From positions 1 through 64,000 of the forward strand of contig NZ_JACJSP010000016.1 of assembly GCF_014698235.1 (NCBI RefSeq): a stretch of DNA of 64,000 bases, read 5' to 3'. Numbering within the stretch: the first letter of the stretch is position 1; every line of letters begins with the position of its first letter. The notes below the pieces were generated by a model, which worked only from the letters and a program-made list of their open reading frames with translations, searched no databases and had not been told where the DNA came from. This DNA comes from Limnothrix sp. FACHB-406 (GTDB taxonomy: Bacteria; Cyanobacteriota; Cyanobacteriia; CACIAM-69d). The position numbers were made by a program, and so were the translations under genes. Shown here piece by piece: positions 47,098 to 55,837 of this stretch.

Positions 47098-47166
47098 ATG
47101 GCCAGAAATCTGGCCAGAAATCTGGCTAGAAATCTGGCTAGAAATCTGGTTAGAAATCTGGGCAAG
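47098..47166. repeat. Tandem 12-bp repeat AGAAATCTGGCT
   Basis: Five consecutive variants of AGAAATCTGGCC/CT/TT lie just downstream of the phosphatase gene. The units are direct, without spacers, so they are not a CRISPR array. Confidence 0.9.
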
Positions 47167-47325
47167 ACCGATCGCCATGGCTTTTCCTCCAGGGAATCAA
47201 GATGGCCGCCGCAATCAGTTCTCAGATTCCCGATCGATCTGATAAGACGGAAGGAATCCACAGGAATCAACGCCGATGGTTGATTCCTGGATAAACCTCT
47301 GGCAACCTAACGCCCCCCATAAACG

Positions 47326-48297
47326 GTGACTCAATCAGACGAAATGCAGGGCCTGCTCGATCGAGCAGTGAGCACCCTCAATGAAGCGCTGGACTCTCCT
47401 GAACTGTCATTGCGCGATCGAACCTTGGTGGCCCTGCGTGTTTTGGAATTGGCCCATGGAACCGACCCGATCGAAGGTCTCAACACCGATGGTTGGGAAT
47501 TGCCGCAACTGACCCAACGCCTGACGAACCCGGGCCCGGAATCGTGGTCAGCATCGCCACTGGACGCAAGATTGCGATCCGCTGCCAAGGGCCAGCCCGC
47601 CATCGGCCCCGATCGCCCCCATTCAAACAGCACCGCCACCACCCAACATCAGTCCCTGGCCTACCCCGTTGCGACTGCTCCTTCAGCGGCTCGCAATGAC
47701 CAAGTTTTGGAGCCAACGGTTTTAGAAATTGACAACTTTCTAAGTCATGAAGAGCATCAATTTGCCCTCAGCACGGCCTTGAATAAGGCCGATCAATTCG
47801 TTGGTTCCAAAACCACAACCAACGCCAGCGATTACCGTCGCTCCAGTATTTTGTATGCCACGCTCTATCCAGATCTCTACGAACTCTTGCGCCAACGGTT
47901 AATTGGCCTATTGCCAACGGTTGTGCAGCAATTGGGAATGCCTGGCTTTGAGCCGGGACAAGTGGAGATGCAGCTAACGGCTCACAATGATGGCTGTTTT
48001 TATAAAATTCACAACGATTCAGGCAGTCCGGAAACGGCCACGCGCGTCCTGACCTATGTTTACTATTTCTATCAGGAACCGAAGCGGTTTTCGGGTGGCG
48101 AATTGCGAATGTATGAAACGGATATCAGCGGGCCCATGGTAACCGCGTCCGATCGCTTCGAGACCATTGAACCGCTGAATAATCGGATTGTCTTTTTTGA
48201 TAGTCGCTGTAAACATGAAGTGCTGCCCGTTGTTTGTCCGTCGCGCCAATTTGACCATGGCCGGTTCACGCTCAATGGCTGGATTCGGCGGGCTTAG
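47326..48297 (+). CDS. 2-oxoglutarate/Fe(II)-dependent oxygenase
   Basis: This 323-residue protein has a poorly conserved N-terminal half and a C-terminal prolyl-4-hydroxylase-type domain (about 130-323). Iron ligands are the HxD of YKIHNDSGS and the distal His in CKHEVLPV, and the oxoglutarate-binding Arg is in GRFTLNGWIRR. VLTYVYYFYQEPKRFSGGEL is the typical strand between them. The N-terminal part could bind a partner or a substrate peptide. Start GTG at 47326, with ATG at 47344 as alternative. The end overlaps the next gene by about 23 bp in another frame. Confidence 0.82.
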   Translation: MTQSDEMQGLLDRAVSTLNEALDSPELSLRDRTLVALRVLELAHGTDPIEGLNTDGWELPQLTQRLTNPGPESWSASPLDARLRSAAKGQPAIGPDRPHSNSTATTQHQSLAYPVATAPSAARNDQVLEPTVLEIDNFLSHEEHQFALSTALNKADQFVGSKTTTNASDYRRSSILYATLYPDLYELLRQRLIGLLPTVVQQLGMPGFEPGQVEMQLTAHNDGCFYKIHNDSGSPETATRVLTYVYYFYQEPKRFSGGELRMYETDISGPMVTASDRFETIEPLNNRIVFFDSRCKHEVLPVVCPSRQFDHGRFTLNGWIRRA

Positions 48298-49321
48298 TCC
48301 TCGGCGGGGATCAGTCCGGCGGGTTTGGTTGGGTTGTCTGGGGGCGGGGTTGCTGTGGTTGGCGGCCGGGGCAGCCGGGGCGATCGAGCCATCCCAACCG
48401 GCCCGGCCGGCTCCCATTCCCTACGTAGCGTTCGATCGAACCGAGTTGCAGTTATATCCCTATCGTGGCCGCAATTTGGTGTGGCTGTTGCCGGAGGGAA
48501 CTTGGGAGCCGGAACGATTGCAACCCCTGATTGAACTGGTCGATCGCGCCTATGATTTCTATGCCGAAGCCGTGGCCGGCAAGCCCACCCCCTACGGCCC
48601 CACCATTCGCGATCAATTGGGAACGGTGGCCATTGTTCCCAAAACCTGTGGTGGTGGCTGTGGCTACATCTCCAGCACCGGCATTGAGGTAAAAGCTCCT
48701 TATTTCCAAGATCTTTACAGCAACTATCAGAAAACCGGCGAGTTTGAGACCCTGCCCATTTATGAATTGGGGCGCAATTTTTGGCTGAAATCCTATGCCA
48801 AAAAACTGGAATATCAGGGAGCCGATGCTAGCGTTACGGTACGCACCGGGTTTGCGGCTTTTATGCGTTTGGAAGTGTTGGACGTGCTGCAAATTGAGCC
48901 GGGATCGGTGTATGGCACGCCGTTTGAAATCTATCGTCAGGATTTGCGATCGCTCCTATGGCGCTATCAAGCCGATCGCACTTTGAATTGGCACAACACC
49001 CTGCGATCGGGTCAAGCTCCCAAAAACCCCCTCTGTTCTGAGCGGGGAATTTGCATTGGTGCGCCGGAATTGTGGGCGGCCATGTTGCTGGAAGTGCGCG
49101 ATCGCTACAGTCCCAACGATCCCACCTTTGCTAAGCGGTTGTGGGCCGCCGTGCGCGATCGCCCCGATGCCACCAGCACCCAAGCAGCCGTGGACAACTG
49201 GATCATTGCCCTCAGCGAAACCACCCAGCACAATTTGGTTTGGCTCTTTGAAGATGTGTGGCGTTGGCCCGTGTCCGATCGCGCCAAGCGTGCCGTCCAA
49301 CATCTGCCGCGCGGGATTTAG
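48275..49321 (+). CDS. Secreted protein of unknown function with degenerate HExxH-like segment
   Basis: From the ATG at 48275 the 348-residue precursor has basic residues and a signal peptide (VWLGCLGAGLLWLAAGAAGA). The mature part has VAIVPKTCGGGCGYIS and PIYELGRNFWLKSYA. This spacing resembles the HExxHNF motif of secreted M60-like metallopeptidases, but both His are replaced (Tyr and Arg), so zinc peptidase activity is unlikely. The family is not one I can name. It overlaps the end of the oxygenase gene and may be translated with it. Codons upstream of 48275 belong to the shared overlap. Confidence 0.6.
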   Translation: MAGFGGLSPRRGSVRRVWLGCLGAGLLWLAAGAAGAIEPSQPARPAPIPYVAFDRTELQLYPYRGRNLVWLLPEGTWEPERLQPLIELVDRAYDFYAEAVAGKPTPYGPTIRDQLGTVAIVPKTCGGGCGYISSTGIEVKAPYFQDLYSNYQKTGEFETLPIYELGRNFWLKSYAKKLEYQGADASVTVRTGFAAFMRLEVLDVLQIEPGSVYGTPFEIYRQDLRSLLWRYQADRTLNWHNTLRSGQAPKNPLCSERGICIGAPELWAAMLLEVRDRYSPNDPTFAKRLWAAVRDRPDATSTQAAVDNWIIALSETTQHNLVWLFEDVWRWPVSDRAKRAVQHLPRGI

Positions 49322-49399
49322 CCCAGAGCTTTGAGCAGGCTGAATGCACCCGGCGGAATTTCTCTGCGAAATTTTCTCTGTGAAATTTCTCTGCGAAAC

Positions 49400-49873
49400 T
49401 CAGTTCTTGGGAGAGCTATTCGCTAAAAACCGCTCCACCAAAACGATCGCCGCAATATCATCCACCGGGCGGGGCGGCTGGCGCAGGCCCCGAGGCAGCA
49501 ACTTTCGCCAACCCCGAGGCGGATAGAGTTCCCAATAGCGATCGCGCGCGGCTAGGGTGCTGTAGCGTTCATCAACCCGTTGGATCGGGGGGGCATCGGG
49601 CCAACCCTGTTCCAGACGGCTGACCCAGGCCTTGGAAGTGGTTTGGTCACCCATAATGATGGCCGTGGCTTGGTACTGCTGCTGCCATTGGCGCAATTGC
49701 TCGATCGCCCCGTCCGATCGCACCACCTCATGGGCCAAAATCTCGCCACTCGATCGCAGCACCGCCAATCCACATTTGGCGCTGCCTGGATCAAACCCCA
49801 AATAAACCGCTCCCGATTCAACCGCCCTCAAATCAGCCGCCCTCAAATCAGCCGCCCCTAAATCAACCGCCAT
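49400..49873 (-). CDS. RuvX/YqgF-family pre-16S rRNA nuclease
   Basis: The 157-residue RNase H-fold protein has VYLGFDPGSAKCGLAVL (first Asp), TAIIMGDQTTSKAW, VDERYSTLAARDRYWE (Glu) and RPVDDIAAIVLVERFL (Asp pair). Members finish the 5' end of 16S rRNA. Cyanobacterial members with this DPG-SAKCG form are more divergent than YqgF of E. coli. The first 17 residues are a tandem A-A-D-L-R-A repeat coded by 15-bp DNA repeats, ahead of the normal fold start; translation may really begin nearer the VYLGFD segment. Confidence 0.82.
   Translation of the reverse strand: MAVDLGAADLRAADLRAVESGAVYLGFDPGSAKCGLAVLRSSGEILAHEVVRSDGAIEQLRQWQQQYQATAIIMGDQTTSKAWVSRLEQGWPDAPPIQRVDERYSTLAARDRYWELYPPRGWRKLLPRGLRQPPRPVDDIAAIVLVERFLANSSPKN
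49808..49872. repeat. 15-bp tandem repeat at the yqgF 5' end
   Basis: CCGCCCTCAAATCAG occurs twice in full, with two diverged copies, covering the first codons of the gene. Confidence 0.8.
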
Positions 49874-49915
49874 AGACTCTCATCGGTTGTGCAGAACCAA
49901 AACACAGCAACCCGC

Positions 49916-50734
49916 CTACTTAGCCGCACCGGCCGCACGCCGCGTCTTGAGGGTGACATTCATGCCCTCACCGGACTGCTCCAACACCAACAGCGGCGTG
50001 GGTTTGGCTTTTTGATCCCAACTGATGGTGACGATGCGCCCCTGGATCGTCGGTTGCCACCGATCGTCATCATCATCCGCCAAACTGAGGTAGCGCTCCA
50101 GGCAGTTGATGATTTCCTCGATCGTCCGGGAAGTGGGCTGGGTGGGCAATTTGGTGATGCGCACCTGCACTCGAAACAACACCCGCTTCACCCGCTTCAC
50201 GCCATCGGTGCAAGTTTCATACTCCACATCAAAGAGCTGATCCACTTGGCGGCCTTGGTTGGTCTGCGCGTTGTTTTGAGTGCCGGCCTGTTGTTGGGTC
50301 GGCCGCAGGGCCACGGACACCATGGTTTTGATCTTCATCTTGATCTGATTCACGATCGCGAAGTGGAAGATCTCCTCCTGCATCCGCATTCGCAAGTAAT
50401 CCAAGTTGAACTCACGAGAATTCACAAGATCGGGATTTGCTTCCATCTTGTGAATGCTTTTGAGGGCTAAGTCAAGGCGTTTTTTGAGTTCACGAACTCG
50501 GAATTCTTCTGCACGAATTCTCTTTTGGAGCTTGTCTGTTTCTAGCTTGAAATAAACACCACCAGCGACCAGTAACACTGCCAAAGCGCCACTGCTCATG
50601 AGCCACAAATTATTAGCAGGAGCCGGGGTGGTTGGGGCCTGGGCCAGGGGCCCGGCGGGCAAGCTAATGACCGGAATAATGGAGGTCGTCATGACAGGCA
50701 ATGTTGTCATTGAATGACTCATTGGGCAACTCAC
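49916..50734 (-). CDS. Conserved membrane-anchored protein of unknown function
   Basis: The 272-residue protein has a Pro/Ala-rich leader and one membrane helix (LWLMSSGALAVLLVAGGVYF, about 43-62). A basic coiled-coil follows (LETDKLQKRIRAEEFRVREL), then a cytoplasmic or periplasmic domain with VSVALRPTQ and TCTDGVKRVKRVLFRV. I do not recognise its family. GTG at 50734 has GAGGA about nine bases upstream; ATGs at 50722 and 50710 are alternatives. It stands apart from its neighbours. Confidence 0.6.
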   Translation of the reverse strand: MSCPMSHSMTTLPVMTTSIIPVISLPAGPLAQAPTTPAPANNLWLMSSGALAVLLVAGGVYFKLETDKLQKRIRAEEFRVRELKKRLDLALKSIHKMEANPDLVNSREFNLDYLRMRMQEEIFHFAIVNQIKMKIKTMVSVALRPTQQQAGTQNNAQTNQGRQVDQLFDVEYETCTDGVKRVKRVLFRVQVRITKLPTQPTSRTIEEIINCLERYLSLADDDDDRWQPTIQGRIVTISWDQKAKPTPLLVLEQSGEGMNVTLKTRRAAGAAK

Positions 50735-51130
50735 AGATACGAATCCTCACGGGCGATCGGTGAATTTGTTGAATTCGATGAATTTTTCGATGAATTTAGA
50801 AAATTTCCCGTTTCCCCCCTGTTAGTCAACGGTAACTTTCTTTTGATTAACCCCCTGGAGCCAATCACCGTAGCTGCGGTGCGATCGGGTGGGGGCCAAA
50901 ACTTCCTAGACGCAGACAAGCACAAAGTTACCCCCCACCGCGACCACTGGCAACGTTGAGAATTGCGAGAATTGTGGTCTGTGGGGCCATGCTGGTTGGG
51001 TTGGGTTCCGTGAGCCTGAACCCGTTCGGTTGGAGATAACACCCATCGTTCACATCTAGTCTACATTGGCAATAGAGACGATAGAATAAACGCCTTGGAA
51101 TATAAGCTTTGAACGTCATTAATAGAAACA
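50735..51130. other. Divergent intergenic region
   Basis: About 400 bp. The part near 50757-50806 has repeated GAATTTNTCGAT/GAATTCGAT units. No gene is seen. Confidence 0.4.
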
Positions 51131-51502
51131 ATGGATTACACCAGCGGCGGATCGCCCTACGTGTTGTTGGCGGCCGGGGTTGCGGCGGGAGCGCTGTCGG
51201 GGTTGGCCTTTGCGAAAAGTTTGCGCGAACAGGGGCGAGTTTGGCTCAAGTCACCCGATCGGGATCCAGCGGCCATGAAAGGGCCTGAGTTGTGGCTCCC
51301 CTTTGTGGGGATGGCCGGCGGGGCTGGCTTTTTTTTGGCGGCCACGTTGCAGTGCTTCGCGTTCCCGATCGACCTGTCCTATAAACTTTCCGTGCCGGTG
51401 GCGGTGGGTGGAGCGCTGACGGTTTGGTGGCAGTTTGGAATTATTTTGCGCCAAATTCAACGGGGCGGCGTGGGGGCGATCGACCTCAATTCGTTGCGCT
51501 AG
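51131..51502 (+). CDS. Small membrane protein of unknown function
   Basis: The 123-residue protein has two or three membrane helices (YVLLAAGVAAGALSGLAFA, WLPFVGMAGGAGFFLAATL, VPVAVGGALTVWWQFGIIL). The conserved feel of the loops suggests a real gene, but I cannot name a family. ATG at 51131 is the first start. It converges on crr6. Confidence 0.6.
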   Translation: MDYTSGGSPYVLLAAGVAAGALSGLAFAKSLREQGRVWLKSPDRDPAAMKGPELWLPFVGMAGGAGFFLAATLQCFAFPIDLSYKLSVPVAVGGALTVWWQFGIILRQIQRGGVGAIDLNSLR

Positions 51503-51571
51503 GGCCAGCGGAACCTGCCACCCCATTCAGCCCACGAACAAGGTACTAGCGGAGGGTGCTAGTGGAGAGCG

Positions 51572-52087
51572 CTAGTTGATGATGTTTGCTAGGCGATCGA
51601 ACACTTGCGCCACCACCCGCTGGGCTTTTTCATCCAGCCGATGCCAGTCCACATCCCCATCCTCCCCAATCAAATCCAAATCAATGGTGACCATCACCTC
51701 ATCGCCCGCACTGAGGGTGCTGAGGGCTTGGTAGTCGCGGAAGCAAATGCTGTAGCACAGTTCCCACACGTCAACGCGCGTGGACTGGCCATCGTGCTCC
51801 AGGGTGAACCAATAGCCCGGATAGGGTTGTGGCAAGTCATCCAACGCCGCCGTAATTTCCGCCGCCCGTTCGCCGCTGGCGGTGGTTAGTTCCTGCTGCA
51901 AGAGGGTGACGCGGGTTTGGATTTCTTCAGACGTGCCGTAGGGAAAGACGGGAAATTCTTCGTAGGTTCCTTTCCAGCCGGAAGATTCCAGTTGCTTGCG
52001 AATGTTGTCGATCGTTCGCAGGAAGGCTGGCTGCATCAGTAACTCAGCCCGATACCAATCGTTTAAATCTGTTAATTTGGGACGCAT
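51572..52087 (-). CDS. CRR6-family NdhI maturation factor
   Basis: The protein of about 171 residues has LNDWYRAELLMQPAFLRTID and then IRKQLESSGWKGTYEEFPVF, PGYWFTLEHDGQSTRVDVWE and VMVTIDLDLIGEDGDVDW. It matches the DUF1817/CRR6 group, which in chloroplasts and cyanobacteria helps assemble the NdhI subunit of the photosynthetic NDH complex. ATG at 52087 is chosen; the longer frame from 52108 uses TTG. Single gene, converging on the small membrane protein gene. Confidence 0.8.
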   Translation of the reverse strand: MRPKLTDLNDWYRAELLMQPAFLRTIDNIRKQLESSGWKGTYEEFPVFPYGTSEEIQTRVTLLQQELTTASGERAAEITAALDDLPQPYPGYWFTLEHDGQSTRVDVWELCYSICFRDYQALSTLSAGDEVMVTIDLDLIGEDGDVDWHRLDEKAQRVVAQVFDRLANIIN

Positions 52088-52238
52088 CTGCTGTCGATGA
52101 ACCGTCAAAACTGCAATACAAAAAACTGACTAGAACACCTAGCTTATCCGCTCTGGTCATTGGCGCGCATCTCTCGATTCTGACGGCACTGATTGCTCGG
52201 TCTGATGAACTGCTTGGCGATTCTTTTTTAGGTGGTCT

Positions 52239-53480
52239 ATGCCCTCGATCGCCCGTAAAAATCTATTTGAAGATATTCCGCGCCTGTTGGTGGCCCAAGC
52301 GGGAATTCTGTTTGCCGTGAGCCTGGTGACGATCCAAACGGGCGTGTTTCGCGGTTTCACAGAATCCACATCGCTGCTGGTCGATCGCTCCAAGGCCGAT
52401 ATTTGGGTCACATCCAAGGACTTGGTGCATTTGGAACTGACCCTGCCCCTATCCTTCGACCACCTGAGCCGTGTCCAGCGGTTGGCGGGGGTAGAACGGG
52501 CGGAGCCGCTGATTTTTGGCAAAGTGCTGTGGCGTGCTCCCAACAATCGGATTGAGTCAGTGATTACCTTGGGCTATCAGCCGGATGGGGTGTTATTTCA
52601 ACCTTGGAACCTGACCCAAGGCCGAGCAACCGAAGTTCAACAACCCTACCGGGCGATCACCGACGTGACGAATCTTCGGAAGTTGGGGCTATCGCGGGTG
52701 GGCGATCGGGGCACGGTGGGTTCCACCCCATTGCAAGTGGGCGCGGTGGGCCAGGGGCTGCAATCGATCGTGTTCAGCCCGTTTTTGTTTATGTCTGCCG
52801 TTTCGGCCAACAGCCTGCTGAGTGCTGGGCGAGAATCGCGGTTGACCTGTAGTGTGCAGCCCGATGGGGGACTGGATTGTGTGAATCGGGTCAGCCCCAA
52901 GCCCACCGGAGCCGATCGCCCTGTGCCACCTCGATCGCTCAATGCATCCGACCCGGTGAACTTTATTTTGGTGCGGGCCAAGCCGGGCAGCTCGATTCCA
53001 GACCTCCAGCGCCGCATTGAGGCGGCCTTGCCAGACTCCCGAGCCTTCACCCGCGCGGAGTTGTCCCGCCTCTCGCAAACCTACTGGCGCGATCGAACGG
53101 GCGTGGGGTTTATCTTGACCCTTGGGGCGATCGTCGGGGCGATCGTGGGCATCGCGATCGTGGGCCAAATTCTTTACGCCTCCGCCAGCGAGCGCGTCCG
53201 CGAATTCGCCACCCTCAAGGCCATGGGCGCTTCCAGTTGGGTTTTGCGCGGCATTATTGTTGAGCAGTCCCTTTGGATGGCCGTCTTGGGATATTTACCC
53301 GGCATAGGTCTTTGTGTGGGCGTGGCGCAATTTGCCACCACAGCCGGTGTCGTCATTGCCATTACGCCCCTCAGCGCCTTTTTGACCTTTGGTGTGACGG
53401 TGGTGATGTGCGTCAGCTCGGCCCTGTTTGCCATTCAAAAGGTTAATCGCATTGACCCCGCCGTGGTTTTCAAGGCCTAG
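52239..53480 (+). CDS. DevC-like ABC transporter permease
   Basis: The 413-residue permease has an MacB/FtsX architecture: an N-terminal membrane helix (VAQAGILFAVSLVTIQTG), a large extracytoplasmic domain (about 45-270) and three helices at the C-terminus (GVGFILTLGAIVGAIVGIA, SLWMAVLGYLPGIGLCVGV, SAFLTFGVTVVMCVSSALF). VREFATLKAMGASS is the family coupling motif. In Anabaena, DevBCA exports heterocyst glycolipids, but DevC-like proteins also occur in non-heterocystous species for other exports. A DevA-like ATPase lies downstream after an 825-bp gap. No DevB membrane-fusion gene is present here. Confidence 0.87.
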   Translation: MPSIARKNLFEDIPRLLVAQAGILFAVSLVTIQTGVFRGFTESTSLLVDRSKADIWVTSKDLVHLELTLPLSFDHLSRVQRLAGVERAEPLIFGKVLWRAPNNRIESVITLGYQPDGVLFQPWNLTQGRATEVQQPYRAITDVTNLRKLGLSRVGDRGTVGSTPLQVGAVGQGLQSIVFSPFLFMSAVSANSLLSAGRESRLTCSVQPDGGLDCVNRVSPKPTGADRPVPPRSLNASDPVNFILVRAKPGSSIPDLQRRIEAALPDSRAFTRAELSRLSQTYWRDRTGVGFILTLGAIVGAIVGIAIVGQILYASASERVREFATLKAMGASSWVLRGIIVEQSLWMAVLGYLPGIGLCVGVAQFATTAGVVIAITPLSAFLTFGVTVVMCVSSALFAIQKVNRIDPAVVFKA

Positions 53481-53760
53481 AAAGAGCCATCATGACCCGG
53501 CGATTGCGCTAAGATGCGATCAATCAGTGTGCGCCCCAGTGTGCCCCATCCTTAGCCGTTCATGAGTGATTCATTAATCATGAATCGGTTTTGCATGGGT
53601 TGCTACTCGGTCATTCGTGGTTGTTTTCGGTTTTAATGATTCGCAATTCATATCAATCAGCATTCTTGAGTCAATCAAGACAAATCAATTAAAAAATTAA
53701 TTGGAAACTAATCGATCGCCCCATTACCCAATCTTTGCTTCATTATCGCTTTCTCATTTC

Positions 53761-53790
53761 TTGAAAATCAGCTTAAGATTGCTTTAATAT
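53761..53790 (+). promoter_or_regulatory. Promoter-like sequence ahead of a small frame
   Basis: TTGAAA (53761-53766) and TAATAT (53785-53790) are spaced by 18 bp, 37 bp before a possible 21-residue membrane peptide. Confidence 0.4.
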
Positions 53791-53826
53791 TACTTCTATA
53801 TTTTCTCGTTTCTTTCTTGCAATAAA

Positions 53827-53892
53827 ATGCTTTCTCTGATTGCTTTGTTGATCATCATCTTAGTCATTTATTTCATATCTTCCGGCAATTGA
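53827..53892 (+). CDS. Possible 21-residue membrane peptide
   Basis: An ATG frame reads MLSLIALLIIILVIYFIS plus three polar residues, almost wholly one membrane helix. It has a promoter-like pair upstream, but no Shine-Dalgarno sequence and no recognised homologue. It is not one of the small photosystem or cytochrome b6f subunits known to me. AT-rich DNA favours such codons by chance, so it is only a candidate. Confidence 0.3.
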   Translation: MLSLIALLIIILVIYFISSGN

Positions 53893-54305
53893 GGATCACT
53901 CTATGTTTTGATTAACGTTGCTTTTGAGTCGCCTGTGAGTGATTTTTGACCTGTTTTCGGCTTGCTTTTCTCGCTGGGCTATTTTTGTGGCCGCTTCTGA
54001 AATTGTCTGTCATGGACGGAAATAAATGACTCCCCGTGGCTGAAACTGGAGATATCGATCGCCTGGAGTCGCGAATTCCCAAAATTTCCCCCAATCCTGG
54101 GCAACCTTGAAAATAGACAATTCTAAAATGGAGAGCTATAGACAATTAATGAAGTGGTTAACGGGCCTCCTGTTCCCGATCGCCAAGAACTGATCGATTA
54201 GTCACCTCGGCCAGGTCGGTTAACCGCTTACACTAAGCTCTACCCCCACCACCCACCTCGATCGAATCGGTATCATCTCCCATCCTTAAACCAGCCGTTT
54301 CCCCC

Positions 54306-55079
54306 ATGACCGCGTCTACCAATTTCACGACTGCGCCCGCTTTAACCGCTCCGGTGTCGCCACCCCTGATCCGTCGCGATCGCTGCCATGAGAGCAAAGG
54401 CGATTGTACTTGGGCGATCGACGCGCGGCATGTTGACATGCGCTACAGCGGTGGCGATGAAGCCATCCATGTGCTGAAGGATGTGAGCCTGCGGGTGAAG
54501 CGGGGAGACATTCAATTGCTGATGGGGCCGTCGGGGTCGGGCAAAACCACGCTGCTGTCAATTTTGGCGGGCATTTTGACCCCCACTAGCGGCCATGTGG
54601 ATCTGCTGGGCCAGGCAATTACCCAGTTGGCTCCAAAGCAGTTGGCTAATTTCCGGCTCCAAAATATTGGATTTGTGTTTCAGGGGTTCAATCTGTTTCC
54701 GGCTCTGTCGGCGGCGGAAAACGTGGAAGTGGCCCTGAATTTAAAGGGCATTCGCGGCCCCCAGGCTAAGAAGATGGCGCGAAAGTTGCTCGATCGCGTG
54801 GCCTTGAGCCATCGAGCGGATCATCTGCCCAAGGTGATGTCGGGTGGGGAAAAACAACGGGTGGCGATCGCCCGGGCCTTGGCGGGCCATCCACCGCTGA
54901 TTTTGGCCGATGAACCAACGGCCGCGTTGGACTCCCGCAATGGTCATGGGGTGATGGAACTGTTGCGGAGTTTGGCCAAGGAAGATGGCAGCACGATCGT
55001 GATTGTGACCCACGATCCCCGAATTATGGATATTGCCGATCGGGTGGCCCACTTGGAAGATGGCGAATTGAGCAATTGA
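54306..55079 (+). CDS. DevA/LolD-like ABC transporter ATPase
   Basis: The 257-residue ATPase is of the MacB/LolD/DevA type. It has a 40-residue N-terminal extension rich in Ser/Thr/Pro, then MRYSGGDEAIHVLKDVSLRV, Walker A (LLMGPSGSGKTTLLSILAG), signature (KVMSGGEKQRVAIARAL), Walker B (LILADEPTAALDSR) and the switch His (IVTHDPRIM). It is the natural partner of the DevC-like permease 825 bp upstream; the spacing suggests a separate promoter. Short repeats of TGAGCAATTGAAC follow the stop. Confidence 0.9.
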   Translation: MTASTNFTTAPALTAPVSPPLIRRDRCHESKGDCTWAIDARHVDMRYSGGDEAIHVLKDVSLRVKRGDIQLLMGPSGSGKTTLLSILAGILTPTSGHVDLLGQAITQLAPKQLANFRLQNIGFVFQGFNLFPALSAAENVEVALNLKGIRGPQAKKMARKLLDRVALSHRADHLPKVMSGGEKQRVAIARALAGHPPLILADEPTAALDSRNGHGVMELLRSLAKEDGSTIVIVTHDPRIMDIADRVAHLEDGELSN

Positions 55080-55120
55080 ACTGAGCAATTAAGCTGAGTA
55101 ATTGAGCTGAGCAATTAGGG
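55067..55120. repeat. 13-bp tandem repeat after devA
   Basis: Successive GAGCAATTGAACT/GAGCAATTAAGCT/GAGTAATTGAGCT variants, four units in all. Confidence 0.7.
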
Positions 55121-55141
55121 GCAACTCCGCACGGGTTTTGG

Positions 55142-55837
55142 CTATTTGCCCAACTTGCCCATGGCGCGATCGGCTTCTTGCTGTAACTGTTGGCGACCGT
55201 TGCGAATGACCCGCAGCATGTCGCCCAGTTGTCGCTCAATGCTGCCCAAGACCCGATCGGCATAATCATCGGCCCCATCTTGGATGGCTTCGCATTCCGA
55301 AATGGCGGCCCGCCGCATTTCTTCCAGCTCAGCGGCGGCGGCCTGGCGCGTCTGGTCTAATTCATTCAGCAGCCGATCGCGTGCGGCCTGGCATTCTTCT
55401 TCCACTTGCTGCCGAATGGAGTCCGCCTCCAGTTGGGCATGGCGCACCAGCTCCGTTTCGGAAATGGCGCGGGCGGCCTGCTGTTTGGCCCCTTCGATGA
55501 TGTCTTTGGCCTGCTGCTGGGCTTCAAAGAGAATTTGCTCCCGTTGCCGCACGATCGCCTCGGCCTCCCGAAAGGCGGCGGGCAAATTCAGCCGCACCGA
55601 ATCCAGTTGGTCCAGCAACACTTCCTCATCCACCAAGGTGCGTCGCCCGAAGGGAATACGGGGACTGTCCAGCACAATTTCTTCGAGCCGATCGAGGGCC
55701 CGTTGCACATCAAAACCGCTCGATCGCCCCTGGGGACTCGCCGCCGATTGCGTCTCATTCGCTGCTGGTTCCGCCGCCGAAGCTGCCGAATCCGCTACGG
55801 GCTGGGGGGCGAAACCAGAGGCATCTGAGGAAAACAT
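55142..55837 (-). CDS. DivIVA/Cdv3-like coiled-coil protein
   Basis: This 231-residue protein has a Ser/Ala-rich leader, a conserved start ([20 protein letters not shown] and [20 protein letters not shown]) and a long coiled coil (about 90-225, [20 protein letters not shown]). This is the pattern of the cyanobacterial DivIVA-like protein Cdv3, which helps place the division septum. F-type ATP synthase subunit b is a look-alike, but there is no membrane helix. It overlaps coaD by 43 bp and is probably translated with it. Confidence 0.7.
   Translation of the reverse strand: MFSSDASGFAPQPVADSAASAAEPAANETQSAASPQGRSSGFDVQRALDRLEEIVLDSPRIPFGRRTLVDEEVLLDQLDSVRLNLPAAFREAEAIVRQREQILFEAQQQAKDIIEGAKQQAARAISETELVRHAQLEADSIRQQVEEECQAARDRLLNELDQTRQAAAAELEEMRRAAISECEAIQDGADDYADRVLGSIERQLGDMLRVIRNGRQQLQQEADRAMGKLGK

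Larger units (their letters stand above)
53481..54305. other. AT-rich gap between devC and devA
   Basis: This region splits the transporter genes. It is AT-rich around 53640-53900 and contains the small frame at 53827-53892. No larger gene is supported, and no DevB-like sequence is seen. Confidence 0.4.

Noticed and set aside
47098-47166. Repeat array resembling a CRISPR
   Set aside because: Units are 12 bp with no spacers, and no cas genes are nearby.
50949-50965. GGCAACGTTGAGAATT repeated near 58150
   Set aside because: Only two short copies were found, with no shared context, so chance or minor duplication is the simpler view.
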